From the NCBI RefSeq assembly GCF_026283925.1, contig NZ_JAPDPF010000012.1:1-64000 (forward strand): 64,000 nucleotides of DNA, given 5' to 3'. This stretch comes from Dyella halodurans. GTDB lineage: Bacteria > Pseudomonadota > Gammaproteobacteria > Xanthomonadales > Rhodanobacteraceae. The position numbers and the translations under genes are program-made. Every line of letters starts with the position of its first letter. Position 1 is the stretch's first letter. Under the pieces are notes generated by a model. It did no database searches, was not told the origin of the DNA, and worked only from the letters and a program-made list of their open reading frames with translations. This document shows, piece after piece, positions 43,479 to 51,704 of the stretch.

Positions 43479-44168
43479 ATGGGCCGCAGCATCGCCATCG
43501 TCGAAGACGAGCCGTTGATCCGCGCGAACTACGTCGAAGCCTTGAATCGCTTTGGCTACGAGACGCGTGGCTACGGTTCGCGGCAGGAGGCCTCCAGTGC
43601 GTTCGGGATGCGCCTGCCCGAGCTGGTCATCATCGACATCGGACTGGGCGACGAGCCGGAGGGCGGCTTCGACCTGTGCCGCGAGCTGCGCGCGAAATCG
43701 TCGACGCTGCCGATCATCTTCCTCACCGCGCGTGATTCGGACTTCGACGTGATCTCCGGCCTGCGCCTGGGTGCCGACGACTACCTCAGCAAGGACACCA
43801 GCCTGCACCAGCTGGCGGCCCGCATCGCAGCGCTGTTCCGTCGCATCGAGTCGCTGAAGGTGCCGACCTCCAGCGAGACGGTGATCGAACACGGCCCGCT
43901 CAAGCTGGAATCGGAGCGCATGCGCATCACCTGGAACGGCGAGGAGATTCCACTCACCGTCACCGAGTTCTGGATGGTGCATACGCTGGTACGCTTCCCC
44001 GGCCACGTGAAGAATCGCGACCAGCTGATGCGCGAAGCCGAACTGGTGGTGGACGACGCCACCATCACCTCGCATATCAAGCGCATCCGCAAGAAGTTCA
44101 TCGCCGTGGCGCCGGAGTTCGACGCGATCGAGACCGTGCATGGCGTGGGTTACCGATGGAAGCCGTAA
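43479..44168 (+). CDS. Response regulator of the dedicated-sortase (PdsR-like) type
   Basis: 229 residues. Receiver domain: Asp9, Asp11 region (IVEDEPLIR), phosphoacceptor Asp53 (LVIIDIGLGD), Thr83 and Lys105 (DDYLSKD). The C-terminal half is an OmpR-type winged helix ending in ETVHGVGYRWKP. The sequence resembles regulators annotated as proteobacterial dedicated sortase system response regulators. Start 43479 has GGGAG 6 nt upstream; a longer frame from 43398 lacks one. Its stop overlaps the start of the next gene (TAATG), and the kinase gene follows, so the three form an operon. Confidence 0.85.
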   Translation: MGRSIAIVEDEPLIRANYVEALNRFGYETRGYGSRQEASSAFGMRLPELVIIDIGLGDEPEGGFDLCRELRAKSSTLPIIFLTARDSDFDVISGLRLGADDYLSKDTSLHQLAARIAALFRRIESLKVPTSSETVIEHGPLKLESERMRITWNGEEIPLTVTEFWMVHTLVRFPGHVKNRDQLMREAELVVDDATITSHIKRIRKKFIAVAPEFDAIETVHGVGYRWKP

Positions 44169-44764
44169 TGAAGTATTTGTTGGGTTTGATGAGTGTGTTG
44201 CTGTGGGCAGGGGCCGCGCATGCCGCCGGTGCCGCCAGCGAGAAGTCGGTGTTGGTGCATGGCCAGTTGGATGGCGTGGCGCCGGGTTGGTCCATCCATA
44301 CCGAGCTGCCTGACGGCTGGACGCAGGATTGCTGCGTGTATGCGAAAGCCATCGGCGTGAACCTGGTGTTGTACAAGGGCGACTGGACGGGCGAGCCGGA
44401 TCGCGTGGTGGTGCTGAACGTATGGCCGGCCAAACTGGCCACGCTCGATGCCGAAGTGCAGGAGGACCGCAAGCATTACCTGCAGCTTGATCCGGCCGGC
44501 AAGGTCAGCGCGTTTCCCCTGGCCAATGTCGGCATGCCCTGCCAGGGCGTGCTCTACCAGGGCAACGATCACAAGGACGACGCCGTGGTGTTCTGCGATC
44601 CGGGCAAGGCCAGCGGCGTCCGGCTGAGCTGGTCGATGACCTTGGCGCACGACGATGCGAGTCGGCAGGACCTGCTCGCGTTGTTCAAGCGCGTGGTGGA
44701 ACAGTCGCACTACACAGCTTATCCGCCGGCGCTGGATACCAAAGACAAGGCTGCACGGCATTAA
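44168..44764 (+). CDS. Periplasmic protein between response regulator and kinase
   Basis: 198 residues with a signal peptide (YLLGLMSVLLWAGAAHAAG). The mature part contains paired cysteines (QDCCVYAKAIG, GMPCQGV, VVFCDPGK), likely disulfides, and reads as an alpha/beta domain; I do not recognise a family. It starts within the stop of the regulator gene and ends 33 nt before the kinase gene. Its position suggests that it modulates the sensor, as accessory periplasmic proteins of two-component systems do. An ATG at 44156 is a possible longer start. Confidence 0.75.
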   Translation: MKYLLGLMSVLLWAGAAHAAGAASEKSVLVHGQLDGVAPGWSIHTELPDGWTQDCCVYAKAIGVNLVLYKGDWTGEPDRVVVLNVWPAKLATLDAEVQEDRKHYLQLDPAGKVSAFPLANVGMPCQGVLYQGNDHKDDAVVFCDPGKASGVRLSWSMTLAHDDASRQDLLALFKRVVEQSHYTAYPPALDTKDKAARH

Positions 44765-44797
44765 GCCGGTGCGCTCCGCTTTCGGTATCGTCGCGCC

Positions 44798-46810
44798 ATG
44801 ACCCTGCGCCGCAAACTGCTGCTTGTCGCCCTGTGCACGCTGGCCCTGCCGGTGGCAGGCTGGTTGTACGTGCGGCAGATGGAAACGTTGTTGCGCGAAG
44901 GCCAGGCACAGGCGCTTACCGCGTCGGCGCGCGCGATGGCGCGCAGTCTGGTCGTTACCGATGCCCCGTTACCGCCCGCCGAACCCGGCTGGTACGTGCA
45001 ACAGGCGGTCAATCCGATCACCGTGGATGGCTATGGCGATGATTGGGCCCCGCTGACGCCATGGAGCCAGCCGCTCGACAAGCGCGGCAAGGTGCTGCTG
45101 GCCGAAGACGCGGACTGGCTCTATCTGTACGCCGACGTGCGTAGTACGCACCGCACGCGCGCCGACGCGGGCGATCCCAATGCCCTGACGGCCGATCACC
45201 TGGTGTTGAGCCTCGGCAAGGGCGAGCAGTCGCGCCGCTACCTGCTGGCGAGCGCGGCGCCGGGGCAGTTGACGGCGCGGCCGCTCGATCCCGCTGTGGC
45301 CGGCCTGCCGGAGCTGATCACAGCGCAGTGGCAGGAAGACGGCAGCGGTTACCGCGTGGAGTTGCGCCTGCCGCGCAGCCTTGCGCTTGACCAGCTGGGA
45401 CTGTCCGTTTACGACGCGGCCACGGGTGGCGATCCGCAGGCAGTGCAGAGCCGGCCGTTGGTGGCTTATGCGCCGGCGCTCTCCAAGGAGCTTGCGCAGC
45501 TCGCGCTCGATGGCGTGCAGGCGCGCGTGCTGGCGCCGCAAGGTTGGCTGCTGGCGCAGACCGGGCATCTCACCACGCCGATTGCGGCGCCGGGCGATCA
45601 GCCGGGCTGGTTCGCCGCCCTGGTGTATCGCTCGCTGTTGGCTGACCAGGTGGGCGACGCCGAGCCGTGGACGCAGGACGTGCCGCGACTCGATGCTTCC
45701 GAGGTGCAGAAAGCCAGCAAGGGTACGCCCGCCACGGTATGGCGACAGGGCGAGGCGCGCGGCAGCGTCGTCCTGGCGGCGGCGGTGCCGATCGTGCGTG
45801 ACGACCAGGTGCGCGGCGTGCTGCTGCTGGAGCAATCCAGCCGCGCGGTGCCGCTGCTGGCCAACCGTGCGCTGCTGGGCCTGCTGTTGACCAGCTTCGG
45901 CGTGCTGCTGGTGGCAGGTGCGATTCTGTTGGTCTTCGCCACCCGCCTGAGCCTTCGGCTGGGTCGCCTGCGCGATGCGGCCGAGCGCGCGCAATTGAAT
46001 GATGGACGTCTGGAAGGCCCCTTCCCGATGACGGGTTCCGAAGACGAGATCGGTGACCTGGCCCGCAGCTTCGAGCGCTTGTTCGAGGTGGTGGGCGGTT
46101 ATACGGACTACCTGCGCACGCTGGCGTCCAAGCTGTCGCATGAGTTGAACACGCCGCTGGCGATCGTGAAGTCGTCACTCGACAATCTCGAGCACACCTT
46201 GCAGGCGCAGCAGGCGATGCCTCCCGACGCGCAGCCCTACCTGGCGCGTGCGCGTGATGGCGTGGCGCGGCTGGGCGCGCTGGTGCGGGCCATGAGCGAG
46301 GCGAGCCGGATGGAGCGGGCGATTGCCGCCGCCGAGCCGGAGGACGTCGACCTGGTCGAAGTCGTGCGGGGTTGCTGCGAAGCCTACCGCCCGCTGGCGG
46401 GTACGCGGCGACTCGAGTGCGTGCTTCCTGAGGGCCCGCTGTCTCTCCACTGCGCGCCGGAGCTGATCGCGCAGGCCTTGGACAAGTTGTTCGACAACGC
46501 GTTGTCGTTCACGCCAGAGCGCGGCTGGTTGCGCCTGAGCCTGCGCGCGCAGGGCGATGGCGCGGAGATCGAGCTGGCGAACCAGGGGCAGCCCTTGCCG
46601 GCAGCGATGCACGGCCGCCTGTTCGACTCACTGGTCAGCCTGCGCGACAAGGCCACGCCGGGCGATGCGCCGCATCTGGGCCTGGGGCTTTACGTCGTGC
46701 GACTGGTCGCCGAGCGCCACGGTGGCGTGGCGATGGCGCGCAATCTGGACGATGGCAGTGGCGTAGCGTTCACCCTGCACTTGCATGGCATGCCACGGCA
46801 GCGCTTGTAG
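44798..46810 (+). CDS. Sensor histidine kinase of the dedicated-sortase (PdsS-like) type
   Basis: 670 residues. TM1 near residues 7-25; a large periplasmic region (30-355) whose first half (TVDGYGDDWAP, LYLYADVRSTHRTRADAGD) looks like a CBM9-type beta-sandwich; TM2 near 358-380; HAMP; a HisKA helix with the phosphorylated His448 (ASKLSHELNTPLAIVKSSL); and an HATPase domain with N-box LDKLFDNALSFTPE and G2 box LGLGLYVVRLVAERHGG. The expected DxGxG box is degenerate (LANQGQPLP), as in the TIGR03785-like kinases. No sortase or LPxTG protein is nearby. The sensory module suggests carbohydrate or cell-wall binding, by inference. Confidence 0.87.
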   Translation: MTLRRKLLLVALCTLALPVAGWLYVRQMETLLREGQAQALTASARAMARSLVVTDAPLPPAEPGWYVQQAVNPITVDGYGDDWAPLTPWSQPLDKRGKVLLAEDADWLYLYADVRSTHRTRADAGDPNALTADHLVLSLGKGEQSRRYLLASAAPGQLTARPLDPAVAGLPELITAQWQEDGSGYRVELRLPRSLALDQLGLSVYDAATGGDPQAVQSRPLVAYAPALSKELAQLALDGVQARVLAPQGWLLAQTGHLTTPIAAPGDQPGWFAALVYRSLLADQVGDAEPWTQDVPRLDASEVQKASKGTPATVWRQGEARGSVVLAAAVPIVRDDQVRGVLLLEQSSRAVPLLANRALLGLLLTSFGVLLVAGAILLVFATRLSLRLGRLRDAAERAQLNDGRLEGPFPMTGSEDEIGDLARSFERLFEVVGGYTDYLRTLASKLSHELNTPLAIVKSSLDNLEHTLQAQQAMPPDAQPYLARARDGVARLGALVRAMSEASRMERAIAAAEPEDVDLVEVVRGCCEAYRPLAGTRRLECVLPEGPLSLHCAPELIAQALDKLFDNALSFTPERGWLRLSLRAQGDGAEIELANQGQPLPAAMHGRLFDSLVSLRDKATPGDAPHLGLGLYVVRLVAERHGGVAMARNLDDGSGVAFTLHLHGMPRQRL

Positions 46811-46951
46811 GGGCGCACCCAGTGCGCGATGACGGCATCGCCGCTGCGCAGGCTTTTCACTCGGGCCATCCTTGGCCCTCGCCCTACGGGCAGCTTACGC
46901 TGTGCAAACCGGCATTCCTGCTGGTTTGTCGCGCACGGCGTGCGCTCCGAT
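46806..46951. repeat. Paired GTAG-type REP element, degenerate copy C
   Basis: TGTAGGGGCGCACCCAGTGC begins at 46806, and an imperfect inverted partner TCGCGCACGGCGTGCGCTCC ends near 46951, leaving a roughly 97-nt spacer. It starts inside the last codons of the kinase gene and fills the gap to the convergent gene. It is a worn copy of the elements at 41948 and 61169. Confidence 0.6.
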
Positions 46952-46960
46952 AGCGTTACT

Positions 46961-48196
46961 TCACTTCAGCTCCCCCAGCGTCCACCCACTTGCACCAGGC
47001 AACACGGCAATCTGCCGGATCGTGGTGACGGCACAGTCGCCCGGCTTGTCCGTGCATTGGGCCAGGGTGATGCGCAGGTGCTGGTCGTCGACAAGGTCGA
47101 AGTCCGCAAGCTTGGTCGTGGCAGGACTGGCCGCCGCTTCCAGCGCGGTGCCGATGAAGACGCCATTGCGGAATACGTAAAGCTGCAGCGCGTCCGGCTG
47201 GCACTGGCCATTCACCGAGACGGCGGCTTCGGCAACATAGGTGTCGCCCTTGCGCTGCGCTCGCCCGGTAAGCACGCGCTGACCGGTGAGCAGGAAGCGG
47301 TCCTCGTCGTTTTTCGGCGCGACGGCCTGCGCCTTGCACGGCACGGGTGCTTCCGCCGCCACCGCGCGCTCACTTGGTGCCAAGGGTTTCAAAGGCCTGG
47401 CGACATAGTGGTGGGCCGCGGCAGTGGCCACCGGCGCGGGTTGTGCCAGCCACAGGAATAGCGCCGTTGCGCTCAGCATCAACGCAGCCACCGCATACAC
47501 CCGCCCGCGCAACAGGGGGCGGCGGTAAAGGAAAAGCAGGGCGCCCAATGCGATCAAGGTGGCTAACGGAGCCAAGGAGCGCCAGACCATCACAAGCAGG
47601 CCGAGCAAGGCCGCCGCCACCGCAAAGCGGGAGAGCGGGCCCTTGGCGGCGGCTGGTTCATCCGCTGACGAGGGTGGCAGAGGCGATGACTCATCCTGCT
47701 GTTGCTCCAGCTCCGGTAGAGGAGGAGGCAGTTGGCGGGAGCTCTCTGTTGTCGTTGCCTGGGTGAACTGGTCCGTCGCCGTGACGGTTGCGGCCAGCGG
47801 AGGCGGCAGCGGTGCCTCGATGGCGACGGGCTGCCAGGTAAACCATTGCTGGCCACCGTCGTGGCACCACTGGTCGCCCGGCTGGGCATAACGCGTCAGT
47901 GCGGCCTCGGGAATCGGGCCGCGCACTTGTTGCCCGCGTCGCAACCAGACCAGCGCCTCGCTATCAGGCAGGGACTCGGCCTCCACGCCCAGGGCGCGTA
48001 GCTGGGCCACTTGGGCATCGGCGGCGGCGGGGTCGAGGCCGCGGCGGATGATTAGCGGCGCGCGCTCGAACACGCGCTCGCGCAGTCCACTCATCTCCAA
48101 GCCGAAGGCGGCGGCCAGGCGCGCGTGCACGATGGCGGGGTCCTGCCCGTCGAGCAGGCGGCCGGAAAGCACCAGGCAACGGTGATCCATATCCAT
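46961..48196 (-). CDS. Membrane protein with GYF_2-like domain, function unknown
   Basis: 411 residues. An N-terminal soluble part (1-80) is followed by VWLRRGQQVRGPIPEAALTR and a Trp-rich end (QWCHDGGQQWFTWQP), resembling the GYF_2 adaptor domain often fused to membrane regions. A Pro/Gln/Ser-rich linker leads to three transmembrane helices near residues 200-270. The C-terminal domain has cysteines (VPCKAQA, NGQCQPDA, LAQCTDKPGDC). The start at 48196 has GGGGA 6 nt upstream; the longer frame to 48883 is a shadow of trpE. No partner gene is clear. Confidence 0.7.
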   Translation of the reverse strand: MDMDHRCLVLSGRLLDGQDPAIVHARLAAAFGLEMSGLRERVFERAPLIIRRGLDPAAADAQVAQLRALGVEAESLPDSEALVWLRRGQQVRGPIPEAALTRYAQPGDQWCHDGGQQWFTWQPVAIEAPLPPPLAATVTATDQFTQATTTESSRQLPPPLPELEQQQDESSPLPPSSADEPAAAKGPLSRFAVAAALLGLLVMVWRSLAPLATLIALGALLFLYRRPLLRGRVYAVAALMLSATALFLWLAQPAPVATAAAHHYVARPLKPLAPSERAVAAEAPVPCKAQAVAPKNDEDRFLLTGQRVLTGRAQRKGDTYVAEAAVSVNGQCQPDALQLYVFRNGVFIGTALEAAASPATTKLADFDLVDDQHLRITLAQCTDKPGDCAVTTIRQIAVLPGASGWTLGELK

Positions 48197-48279
48197 CGAT
48201 TTCCCCTGCAGTGCCGCAACGTGCACCGATCCGGCAAGGGTAGGGGCCTGGCGTCGGGCCGACAAGCCACCGTGCAGGC

Positions 48280-48309
48280 TTCGGTTCGGCGCGGTGCTGC
48301 CCCTACAAT
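48280..48309 (+). promoter_or_regulatory. Possible trpE promoter
   Basis: TACAAT (48304-48309) is a strong -10 candidate, with a weak -35 TTCGGT 18 nt upstream (48280-48285). It would start transcription near 48316, before the GTG at 48344 and after the ATG at 48308, which supports the GTG as the trpE start. Confidence 0.35.
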
Positions 48310-48343
48310 GGCCGTTCAAGCTTGGCCATCCGGACTCCCCCAC

Positions 48344-49819
48344 GTGATCTCCCGAGAAGAATTCGACGCACTGGCAACGCAGGGCCATACCCGCATTCCG
48401 CTGGTGCGAGAGGTGTTCTCCGACCTCGACACGCCGCTGTCGGTTTATCTGAAACTGGCCGATGGCCCGTATACCTTCCTGTTCGAGTCGGTCGAGGGCG
48501 GCGCCACCTGGGGACGCTATTCCATCATCGGCCTGCCGGCGAAGCGCGTTTACCGGCTGCGCGGGCACGAGCTGGAAGTGGAGGATGCCGGTGAAGTGAC
48601 CGAGCGTCGCCAGGTGGAAGACCCACTTGGCGAGATCGAAAAGCTGCGCCAGCAATACGACGTGCCGCGCCTGCCGCAACTGCCGGCGTTCAGTGGCGGC
48701 CTGGTCGGCTATTTCGGTTTCGAGACGATTGGCTATATCGAACCGCGCCTGGCGCGCTGGGACCGCGCCGATGAGTTGGATACGCCTGATGTGTTGCTGA
48801 TGCTCGCCGAGGAAGTGGCGGTTTTCGACAACCTCAAGGGACGCCTGTACCTGATCGTGCACGCCGACCCGTCGCAGCCCCACGCCTATGCCGAAGCGCA
48901 GCGCCGCCTGGACGCGTTGGTTTATCGCCTGCGCCAGAGTGGCGTGTCCTATCCCCAGCTCAACCAGTCGACCGCGCTGGACGAGGGCGATTTCAAGTCC
49001 TCCTTCACCAAGGAGGAGTTCGAGGCGATGGTGGAGCGCGCGAAGGAATACATTCGCGCGGGCGATATTTTCCAGGTGGTGCCGTCGCAGCGCCTGAGCG
49101 TGGGCTTCAATGCGCGGCCCGTCGATGTCTATCGCGCCCTGCGTGCGTTGAATCCGTCGCCCTATATGTACTTCGTCGATCTCGGCGCCACGCAGATCGT
49201 GGGTTCATCGCCGGAAATCCTGGCGCGCCTGAAGGACGGCAAGGTCGTGGTGCGTCCGCTCGCCGGCACGCGCAAACGTGGCGCCACCGAGGAAGAAGAC
49301 CAGGCGCTCGAAGCCGAGCTGCTGGCGGATCCGAAGGAGCGTGCCGAGCACGTCATGCTGATTGATCTTGGGCGCAACGATATCGGCCGCATCAGCGAGA
49401 CCGGCAGCGTGGAAGTCAGCGAATCCTTCGCGGTCGAGCGCTATTCGCACGTGATGCACATCGTCTCGCAGGTGCAAGGCAGCGTGCGTCCCGGCATCGG
49501 CTATATGGATGTGCTCAAGGCGACGTTCCCGGCTGGCACGCTTAGCGGCGCGCCGAAGATCCGCGCGCTGGAAATCATCCAGGAACTGGAGCCGTACAAG
49601 CGCAACATCTATGCCGGCGCGATCGGCTGGATCGGCTGGTGGGGAGATGCGGATACGGCCATCGCCATCCGCACCGCCGTGATCCAGGGTGGCCGCCTGC
49701 ATGTGCAGGCCGGTGCCGGCATCGTTTATGACTCCGACCCTGCTTCCGAGTGGGAGGAGACCATGAACAAGGGGCGCGCGCTGTTCCGCGCCGTGGCGCA
49801 GGCGGCGCAAGGGTTGTGA
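48344..49819 (+). CDS. trpE: Anthranilate synthase component I
   Basis: 491 residues. It converts chorismate to anthranilate with TrpG. Chorismate-binding signatures include SGGLVGYFGFETIGYIEP, QVVPSQRLSVGF, IVGSSPEILARLKDG, RPLAGTRKRGATEEED and FPAGTLSGAPKIRALEI. The feedback-site residues at the N-terminus (LVREVFSDLDTPLSVYLKL) have the Xanthomonadales form. I take the GTG at 48344 because related proteins begin with MI(S/T)REEF; an ATG at 48308 has no ribosome site. trpG lies 5.2 kb away, with unrelated genes between. Confidence 0.95.
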   Translation: MISREEFDALATQGHTRIPLVREVFSDLDTPLSVYLKLADGPYTFLFESVEGGATWGRYSIIGLPAKRVYRLRGHELEVEDAGEVTERRQVEDPLGEIEKLRQQYDVPRLPQLPAFSGGLVGYFGFETIGYIEPRLARWDRADELDTPDVLLMLAEEVAVFDNLKGRLYLIVHADPSQPHAYAEAQRRLDALVYRLRQSGVSYPQLNQSTALDEGDFKSSFTKEEFEAMVERAKEYIRAGDIFQVVPSQRLSVGFNARPVDVYRALRALNPSPYMYFVDLGATQIVGSSPEILARLKDGKVVVRPLAGTRKRGATEEEDQALEAELLADPKERAEHVMLIDLGRNDIGRISETGSVEVSESFAVERYSHVMHIVSQVQGSVRPGIGYMDVLKATFPAGTLSGAPKIRALEIIQELEPYKRNIYAGAIGWIGWWGDADTAIAIRTAVIQGGRLHVQAGAGIVYDSDPASEWEETMNKGRALFRAVAQAAQGL

Positions 49820-49821
49820 GC

Positions 49822-50523
49822 ATGCGTCGGCACGCGGTATTGCCCTGTGTCCTGGGCTTGACCGGCAGCTTGCTCGTCACCTCGGTGCCTGCACGGGCGC
49901 CCGACGCACCCGCGGTCTGGCGTGGCGACTTCACCTCGCGCGTGGAAGTGCTGGCGCTGTTGCAGTCGCTCAACGCCGATCTCTTGAGTCACCCAAGCGC
50001 CACCTTGACCCTGGAGCGCTGGTGCGGTTCGCATCATCTGGCAGTCGAGGCCACCGTGGTGGCCGAGCGCGTCCACGGCGTGGACAAGCCGTTGCCGGAA
50101 GGCGCGCGCGAACAGCTTGGCATCGGAGCGGACGAATTCGTGCGCTACCGTCGCGTGCAGCTCGCTTGCGGCGGCCATGTGCTTTCCGAAGCCGATAACT
50201 GGTACGTGCCCGGTCGCCTGACCGACGCGATGAATCGCGAACTCGATACCACCGATACGCCGTTCGGCAAGGTGGTGCAGCCACTGCATTTTCGCCGGCA
50301 GACGCTGACCGCCGATCTGTTGTGGTCACCACTGCCGCCGGGCTGGGAGAACGGTGCCTCCTTGCCGCCATCCCAGGCCGACGCACTGGTGATCCCGCAC
50401 TTCGTGCTGCAGCACCGGGCGGTGCTGTACGACCAGGCAAACCGCCCTTTCAGTCTGGTCATCGAGAGCTATACCTCGAACGTGCTGGCCTTTCCTTCGG
50501 TAACCCCAGGCGGCAGTCCATAG
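49822..50523 (+). CDS. Secreted chorismate-lyase-fold (UbiC-like) protein
   Basis: 233 residues: an N-terminal signal peptide (LPCVLGLTGSLLVTSVPARA) followed by a UbiC/UTRA-fold domain. Matching features are FVRYRRVQLACGGHVLSEAD and WYVPGRLTDAMNRELDTTDTP, and the C-terminal strand FSLVIESYTSNVL, where the Glu and an Arg of the RYRRV strand sit where UbiC places its catalytic pair. Chorismate lyase is normally cytoplasmic; export is odd. The gene starts 2 nt after trpE stops. It could instead be a ligand-binding protein of this fold. Confidence 0.75.
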   Translation: MRRHAVLPCVLGLTGSLLVTSVPARAPDAPAVWRGDFTSRVEVLALLQSLNADLLSHPSATLTLERWCGSHHLAVEATVVAERVHGVDKPLPEGAREQLGIGADEFVRYRRVQLACGGHVLSEADNWYVPGRLTDAMNRELDTTDTPFGKVVQPLHFRRQTLTADLLWSPLPPGWENGASLPPSQADALVIPHFVLQHRAVLYDQANRPFSLVIESYTSNVLAFPSVTPGGSP

Positions 50524-50764
50524 CGCAGGCGCCCTCTCCTTGCCTCGGGGACTCGTATTTCTTTCCATGTTCCTGCAAGAATGTACGGGCACGATCACCG
50601 GGGGGCTGGTCGTGCCTAGGCATCCCGCCTGTCGCCAGACAGGTCGCCCGCATTCCACGGGCCGTCGCGGATACGCGCTATCGCCGCCTGTTCGTATCCC
50701 GCCGTCCGGGCTTCCTGGAGGGATGACTGGTGAACGCGCGGGATTTCTTTGTCAGGGGAACGAC

Positions 50765-51451
50765 ATGCAGCATTTATCGAAGAAGGTCGTTGTAATAGCC
50801 TGTGCCATGAGCCTTACGGCTTGCGCATCGATCGTAGGCGGTCGCTATCAACACGTTTCCGTGGAGGCACGCGCCGCTGACCAGAGCGTCACGGCCGACT
50901 GCACGCTGAGCAACGGTAGCGGAAGCGTTCATCTGGCTGTACCCGGAACGGCCGTCGTCCGCCGCTCTTCGCAGAGCCTCAATGTCACTTGCGCTAAGGA
51001 CGGCAAACAGATTGCTCAACAGTCGTATGAATCGAATGTGCGCGGCATGGTTTGGGGCAACATTTTGTTCGGCGGCTTGATCGGTATCGTCGTCGATTTT
51101 TCCAATGGTGCGGCACATCACTATCCGGACAAATTGAGCGTGCTGCTTCCTTCGTCGTACGCGTCAATCCCCACGGTGCCGGTTGCGAATGGCTCATCGT
51201 ATGCAGCGCAGGGCGCTCCGAACGCTTCGCCGAGCTCGAGTAATCTGGCTAGCCTGGATCGCCGCATCAGCAGCCCCATGTTCAATGCGGCCCAGAACAT
51301 CGCTTCGACAAAGCAATGCGATCGCGCGATCCGGGTGCTGATGGTCGATGGCGCGCGTGCCATGTTTGAGGCGCAGTGCCCGGGTGCGGATCTGGTGCAG
51401 ATCGAATGCGAGGGTGATCATTGTGTAGCCCTACATCCGGCCGCTTCATGA
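50765..51451 (+). CDS. Lipoprotein with embedded hydrophobic Gly-rich segment
   Basis: 228 residues. Lipobox LTACAS (lipidated cysteine near residue 19), then a beta domain with two cysteines (TADCTLSNG and LNVTCAKDG), and a conserved hydrophobic/Gly stretch RGMVWGNILFGGLIGIVVDF ending YPDKLSVLL. This NVRGMVWGN...YPD signature is common to an unnamed proteobacterial lipoprotein family. The C-terminal third (residues 165-228) is an extra domain with Cys pairs (TKQCDRAIR, EAQCPGAD). A GGGGA site precedes the ATG, and a terminator follows. Confidence 0.75.
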   Translation: MQHLSKKVVVIACAMSLTACASIVGGRYQHVSVEARAADQSVTADCTLSNGSGSVHLAVPGTAVVRRSSQSLNVTCAKDGKQIAQQSYESNVRGMVWGNILFGGLIGIVVDFSNGAAHHYPDKLSVLLPSSYASIPTVPVANGSSYAAQGAPNASPSSSNLASLDRRISSPMFNAAQNIASTKQCDRAIRVLMVDGARAMFEAQCPGADLVQIECEGDHCVALHPAAS

Positions 51452-51459
51452 TCGAACCA

Positions 51460-51489
51460 GCGCGCGGCCTCTAGTGCCGCGCGCTTTTT
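51460..51489 (+). terminator. Intrinsic terminator after the lipoprotein gene
   Basis: A 9-bp stem GCGCGCGGC/GCCGCGCGC with loop CTCTAGT and five T residues. It begins 8 nt after the lipoprotein stop. Confidence 0.85.
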
Positions 51490-51704
51490 GCTGGCTTCCC
51501 TCGCCGTAAGGATGCGGAGCAAAGGGCGCTGTTCGCGTGAAGAGGCGAAGGATTTTCAGACTGGTCCGATACTCCGATCAGGCGGTGATGACTGATCTTC
51601 CGGGTTCGTCATTTGACCGGCTGGCTCAGCTCGATGGGAAAGCAAGCCCGCATGGCTGTCACCACCATCGAATACACCGTGTCCAGGCACCAGAGCGATA
51701 CCGC

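Noticed and set aside
48197-48883. N-terminal extension of the GYF-like gene to 48883
   Set aside because: The added codons overlap trpE in antisense, and a good ribosome site exists at the inner start 48196.
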